Assembly (NCBI GenBank): GCA_021464245.1
Contig: JADCRB010000012.1
Span: forward strand, 1,965,999 to 2,029,998
DNA length: 64,000 nucleotides
Direction: 5' to 3'
DNA from: Carallia brachiata
Lineage: Eukaryota; Streptophyta; Magnoliopsida; Malpighiales; Rhizophoraceae
Shown here: one piece after another, positions 58,546-64,000 of the stretch
Position numbering within the stretch: the first letter of the stretch is position 1
How the letters are laid out: every line of letters begins with the position of its first letter
Notes under the pieces: generated by a model
The model's input: only the letters and a program-made list of their open reading frames with translations
Database searches by the model: none
What the model was told of the DNA's origin: nothing
Translations under genes and position numbers: made by a program

Positions 58546-58779
58546 GAGTCTTGTTTGCCAACGTAGTTTACATTACATCTTGCGTGGCCATTATTTGTTG
58601 AACGGCAGTTGTTTTGCATTTCATTATTTGTCCGGACGGTGGAGGTATTGGTGAGCTGGTGTTCTCGTTAATTTGGGAATTTCTTTATTTATTTTTCTTT
58701 ATTTTTTGTTTTTAATTTTATTAAAAATTTTACATTACTTCCAAAAAAAAAAAATACTAATATTTTGCAAACATGCTGG

Positions 58780-58962
58780 CTTGTCTAAAAGTAATGACCA
58801 GTATGCTACCCGACACTATATAGGTGTACTTAACGAAATATTTAATTGAAGGATCAAATTTGACCAACAAAATTAATATTTAAGACTAATTTTTTTAAAA
58901 AAATATTTTAAGTTGGACTTAACAAACACTAAAAAATTGTGAGTAAAATTGACTTTTAAGCT
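58780..58962. mobile_element. TIR-end remnant related to the element at 20.5-21.6 kb
   Basis: Resembles the right terminus of the Mutator-like element at 21,470-21,625 (AAATTTGAYYAAY, AACAAACACTAAAAAA/AAGAAACACTAAAAAA, TTTTAAGC/CTTTAAG). No left partner was found near 56-57 kb, so it is a solo or diverged end lying just downstream of the transportin fragment. Confidence 0.45.
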
Positions 58963-59674
58963 TTTTTTTTTTTTTGCTTTGTCTACCTCCACAAGTGTTT
59001 TTCTTTTTCTTTTTTTTTTTTTGTCCTAGGTTTGAGTGTTTTTCTTTTTTTGGTCTAAACCTCCACAAGTGTTCTCTTGGGTTGTTTAGTGACATTGTTG
59101 CTGAGCCCACATGATTCGGCCTGCGTCTTCGGCTCTGGAACTGCTGTATTGGATTCCTATAACTCCCACCATTGGGCTTTTAGTGCCTGATTGAGATTGG
59201 TTTTGTGTTTATGAGGATCCGCTTTGGCCCAATGTAAGTGTGCTGTCGTTCCCTTTTCTTTTTTCTCCGCAGCACGATTATTTTTGTTCGGACAGCGCGA
59301 TAAATATTTACAAACATACAAAAAAGTTACCTATGTACTTTTTATATTACAGTAATTAGTATATTTTATATAATCATAATAATAAAACGTGGAACAAAAA
59401 TATTACTATTTTTTGTAATTTACATCTTTTTTTATTGTTGTTATATAAAATACATTGATTGTTGTAATACATACATATATAAATAACTTTTTGTATGCTA
59501 ATATAATAATGTCTTGTTTGGTATATTTGCATTCCCTTTTGTTCTGGCATGTGGTTTGCGGTTCATGAAAACTAAGGGCATTCTTTTATCCGTATGCATA
59601 ATGTAAGTAAAACATGTTTCACTTTGCTTGAGGGATTATATTTTTGTTTCTTTTCTAATAGGAGGCAAAGATAC

Positions 59675-59790
59675 CACCCAAGGTGTAGTCTAGTTGCTAA
59701 TTCGGTGCATTTTCCTTTGAATTGGACAGGGTTTGAGTCTCAGCAGCATCTCCTTTCTTGTCAGAAAATCTGTATTTTGTGCACTAACTA
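59675..59790 (+). mobile_element. Possible degraded tRNA-derived SINE
   Basis: GTGTAGTCTAGTTGCTAATTC resembles a pol III A box, followed about 40 bp on by GGGTTTGAGTCTC, a B-box-like word. Tail and target duplications are not clear. Confidence 0.35.
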
Positions 59791-59997
59791 ATTTAGGACC
59801 CGTTAACACTGAGGCCGAGCTTGGGAGAGGCCCACTCGAATCTAACAGTATTTGGGTGATCGGTTCTCCATATGAGAGAGATTAAATGAGGAGGTAACTT
59901 CCGGTCTCAGCCACAAGTGCTATGACCTCCATATTACTGGTGCCTCAGCCCGTAGTTGCCATGACCTCCATACCAGCCTCAGTTCACTGTTGCCAAG

Positions 59998-60201
59998 AAT
60001 AACATGATTCATCCAAACGTTGCTCTTCTTTTCCATTTGTTGTTAAAGAATTGCGAGTGGAATTAGGAAAACTATGTGCAGTTGATATTATTGCTTGCAA
60101 ATAACATGATTCATCCTTACGTTGCTCTTCTTTTTCTTTTGTTCTTAAAGAATTGCTGGTGGAATTAGGCAAACTATGTGCAGTTGATAGTATTGCTTGA
60201 A
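59998..60201. repeat. 102-bp tandem duplication
   Basis: Two units start at 59,998 and 60,100 (AATAACATGATTCATCC..ACGTTGCTCTTCTTTT..AAAGAATTGC.., GTGGAATTAGG.., CTATGTGCAGTTGATA), about 90% identical by eye. Non-coding. Confidence 0.9.
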
Positions 60202-63200
60202 AACCATTGCATGAAATGCTCCAGTTAAATATCCAAGTATTTTTACTTCGTGATCTCGTCTTTCAGAATCTCATTGATTGCCTTTTGGCCAATGGTATCT
60301 ACTAGGGATTGATAGGACTTGGTAAAGTCAGATTGAGAGGAGATAACTCATTAGAGAAGCATGAACTTCAGTACTAGATTCATCAGTGAGTAATCTTCCC
60401 TGCTATTTTTATTCTTATAGTGAGTAATATCCTTGTTAACTTGCAACTTTATTCTCATATGAATGTGGAACTTCAGTGCATTCGATATTCTGTTAGCCTT
60501 TTCTATTAAAGTGAATATCTTGTACCGTAATTTTTGCATTGATATATGTTACAATTGCATTTGTAATAAAACTTTGAGGCTTCAAGAAGTGAACAATTCC
60601 TACTTGTGCTTCCCTACGTTGCATGAATATGCCACAAGGGTTTTTGCCACGAAATTGGGTGTGATACTTGCTGATTACATGTTTTGGTTTAAGGCAATTC
60701 AAACTGCATCAAAAACCAGAGGCTTCTCATTAAAGTGTATGCTAAAGTAGAAGTCCATTCTTTGTGAATATTGATTGGCAAATCAATATGGCCAAATGTA
60801 GCTGACAGTAGCTGACATTGTTAAACACGATTATTCTCTTCACTTATTTCTTTCTAGAAAAGGGTTGTCACATTTCTGATTTCCAGCTTGCTTGTGAATG
60901 ATTTACCAAAAGAAGTAGAAGCAAGTGAGAGATTTCTAGCTATTCATTGTGGTCATAATTAATTAGAGAAGGTTCTTTTATCATTTTAATATTTGGTAGG
61001 ATGGAAATTATGTAGCCACTGAAAGTTTGTAATAATTGAATTTCTTTTGTAAAATTGAAACAATCAGGAATGCCCCTGCCACCTATATTTCATACATAAT
61101 GCAAGGAGTGTTTCAACTATGCTGCATTGGTTGCCTATGGTGACATTGTTGTATTCATGTGACTACCATAAATCCATTTACTTTCCATTACATTGAAGCA
61201 AAACTTCGTGGCCAACTGTTAACCATATATGTGGATGAATTATAAGGAAAAATAATCATGATAAAAAATTGAATATCTTTATTTTTATTAGGACAGAAAA
61301 GAGGATAAGATTGAAAATGAAAGAATTATTTCAAGTCGTATGACAAACGCCACTTTCCTTAAGGTACAATTTACCCTCACTAAATTGCAACAGAAGTATA
61401 ATACGAACTCCCTCATAAGATAAAATGAAGCACACCCGACTGCAGGTTGTAATACTGAAATCGAGTTTTTGAGAAATTGTTGTAATATTAAAAAATTGCT
61501 CTTAATATGTGTAAGAATTTTTCTACTTTCTCTATTTTTATGTGAATGCCCACATCACATATTTATAGGGAGAATAATTAGGTAGTTATTTGGGAAAGAG
61601 AAGTGTCTTTTGGATCCAATAGACACGACTTTTTTAACGTGTCTTTTCATTAATAGACGCGTATCCATAATCACCAAATTAACTAGGGGACACGACTCTT
61701 TATTTTGAAAATTTCTCCAACAATCTTCCGCCATTTTCAAAATAAAAAAATGTAACGGATTCTCAATTATTTTAGAAGTCAAATGCATAAGTAAAAATGT
61801 CGTACAGATTGAACTTTACGTAATGAAATATGCATTACAACAAATCTGAATAGTATGATAGAATAATTTTGAACCAACTATTTTATTGATAAACTGTAAA
61901 AATATTTTACACATTTAATTATACAATATTATATTTCTTTTTTTAATAATTGACACATTAAAAGTCATTGTGCTCATACCCTTTTCATGAATATTTTAAA
62001 GTCAAGTCCTTAAACTCATTCGAACGGCCTACACATCCCACATTCATATAGACAAACTAGAGCCCTCACTTTAAGACACTCTTTCAAGCCTGTTAAGAGT
62101 GTTAAAAGCTAAACTTCCAAATTAACTGCGGATTCGAAGCACTATACAACTTCGGAATAGAGAAAAAATTGAGTATAGTGCTTCAAATCACACTAATAAT
62201 GTACTTTGACTCATTGAACTCAATACTTGGCGTTGTATCAAGCGTTCAGTCGAGGTTCCATTATGGATGATCAATAAGTATGGACTTGAACTCATCCCTC
62301 ATTTAATGTCTTATTCATCAAGTTCTTGTTAACCCTTTTAGTTAACGATTAACTTTCTTTTAATATGCAACTGATTTTTTGAAAGTCTTTTATATTTTTT
62401 ATGGTACCACAAATTACATGCTAAGAGATACCGTTAATATAATGGTTAACATCTTACTCTTTCACTCTAAAGGGTCATTAACTCTAAATAAATTAGAGAC
62501 TCTTGGTCTAGTTTACAATATTTATGTTAATTTATTTGTACTACAGTGCAGTTGTCCATAAGCCATTCATTACTTTCTTTCAAATGAAAGAAAATAATTT
62601 GACTTATAAAAAGATTATAAATAATCACTTATGAAAAATCATGACTATTTTTTGAAAAAAATATATTTTCTCATAAAGGGTCGCGTATCTTCCAATTAAG
62701 GGTCACGTCTCTTCCTAATAAGAGTCGTGTCTTTTCCTACTAAGAGTCATGTTTCTTCTTTTGAAAAGTCTCATTTCTTCTCATAAAAAATTACATCTCT
62801 TCCCATTAATAATCATGACTCTTCCTATTACGAATCACTTTTCTACATTTTAATTTAATGTCCTTTAAATTTATAATTCCACCAATTAACAAAAAGTCAT
62901 ATACATAACAAATTTATCTCTAATTTCCATGCCAAAGAGACCACGAGTCACCAAAAGATATGTTCACGTATACTATGGTCTACCATGCATTCATGCATGC
63001 ATGCATACATGCATAACTATGTATGTATATATTACTATCTTTTATTTTATCATACCTTTTGATGGTCATACTGGATTTCAAAACCGTTGGCACATGCAAT
63101 GCCTTTTTTTTTTTTTTCTTCTTGGTGTACCATGCCAGTCCAAACTCACATTCTAACATTTATAAATTATGACGTTATTAATTTAACATATTGCATGCAT

Positions 63201-64000
63201 AGCCAGTCATGCATGCATACGTGTGTGCATTCATATAAATTCAATGGGCATGCTTAGTCATGATCCTTCGATTTTCATTTTATTATGATAACGGATTTAT
63301 AGTAATCACAACCATAAAAGCAGCAATTGCTAAATGCTCCAACGGCAAGCCTCCTTGCTATTTTCTAGCACAACATATACTGTTTGTCCGTAGATTACAT
63401 TTCGTTCAATGGTCATTGTGACTGTTGGGTCTAACCATTAGAGAAAGTGTAGTGGCAGAGCCATGACTATTATTATTATTTTTTTTAATTTTGCTTTATA
63501 ACATCACGGTTTTGCCTCTAAGGAATTAGCAATTCCTTCTATCCTTCCATAATTCTAATGGACACGTTCTTTGTTTGCTCAGCAAACACGGCACCACGGC
63601 TTTTCCTTTTAGTCACAAAAGCAATTAACCGCTCCATTAGAAATGAGAGCTTTATGGCCTCTGCATGATATCCAACGGGCACCTTGTGAAAGAAATACTT
63701 TTAGTATAGGCACCCATTCTTCATACAAGGAATTAACCCAATAATTCCATTTAATTTGATTGAAATTTAGACTAGCCATCATCCCTAATGAAAGATGTCA
63801 ATGTGAATACTGCTATGGCAGTACCATGGAATCAATAATTCCTTTCAAGGAAAGGATAACCCATAGCCTTGGCATTGCCTAACGGAACTGCTTTTCCCTT
63901 AATGCATTCCCTTAAACACATTTCGTTGATGTTGCTAGATTTTAAACCCAAAACCAGGAAGGCTAAGCAAAAATGTTTAACCACTAGGTAGTTATTTGCC
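60202..64000. other. No gene recognised; repeats and AT-rich DNA
   Basis: A plus-strand ORF at 60,463-60,750 has no family match. About 61,380-62,900 looks like decayed retroelement DNA: repeated TTTATAGG/AGACACGACT-type words. A perfect 12-bp hairpin GAAGCACTATAC/GTATAGTGCTTC lies near 62,137-62,190. A degenerate array of about 25-bp units lies near 62,685-62,860 (AAGRGTCRYGTCTTTTCCTA). A TGCA/TACA-rich run is near 62,985-63,015. Beyond 63,150 nothing is seen. Confidence 0.45.

Noticed and set aside
60463..60750. 95-residue plus-strand ORF
   Set aside because: No recognisable domain, no start context and AT-rich surroundings; chance ORF is the simpler explanation.
1..64000. CRISPR arrays, bacterial operons, ribosome-binding sites, intact tRNA or rRNA genes
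   Set aside because: None seen. The only tRNA-like sequences are the pol III boxes of SINEs and the retrotransposon primer-binding site.

Overview
This is nuclear DNA from a flowering plant, most likely a dicot. It is AT-rich and full of introns with canonical GT..AG borders. It carries plant-specific families (vacuolar NHX antiporter, SKP1-like and F-box proteins, STRUBBELIG-type LRR fragment), a chromodomain Ty3/gypsy retrotransposon, tRNA-derived SINE sequence and many AT-rich foldback elements. I cannot name the species.

Layout. 0-6 kb: no recognisable protein gene, but two diverged copies of one minus-strand 5'-end-like segment. 6.0-6.2 kb: a well-preserved SINE with target-site duplications. 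7-12 kb: an unidentified minus-strand multi-exon gene or gene relic. 10.8-14.9 kb: a long inverted repeat whose loop holds broken transportin (importin beta-2) exons. 15-18 kb: LRR-kinase fragment and small tandem repeats. 18.2-20.1 kb: an F-box pseudogene with a SKP1-like tail (minus). 20.5-21.6 kb: a Mutator-like TIR element with 9-bp target duplications. 22.9-26.5 kb: a 3-kb inverted repeat and three foldback MITEs. 28.8-32.7 kb: an NHX Na+(K+)/H+ antiporter gene of 14 coding exons, with a 1-nt deletion in the last exon. 34.1-35.7 kb: an intact F-box gene, in inverted orientation to the 18-20 kb copy, again followed in frame by a SKP1-like tail. 37.5-38.1 kb: a free-standing divergent SKP1-like gene. 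39.3-43.4 kb: an eight-coding-exon VAP27-type gene (minus) with a frameshifted membrane anchor. 47.3-55.4 kb: a truncated tandem copy of that VAP gene, split at its start codon by a young 5.0-kb chromovirus-type retrotransposon (49,184-54,182; LTRs differ at one site in 320). 57-59 kb: another transportin fragment beside a TIR end. 59-64 kb: repeats and AT-rich DNA.

The clearest biological theme is the SCF ubiquitin ligase. An F-box gene, its pseudogene copy and a SKP1-like gene lie within 20 kb. Both F-box copies run in the same reading frame into SKP1-like C-terminal sequence, separated from it only by a stop codon. The second theme is gene decay: nearly every recognisable family here (NHX, VAP, F-box, SKP1, transportin, LRR kinase) has a broken or truncated copy. 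Exon borders were inferred by eye from splice consensus and remembered family sequences; none was confirmed by transcript data.
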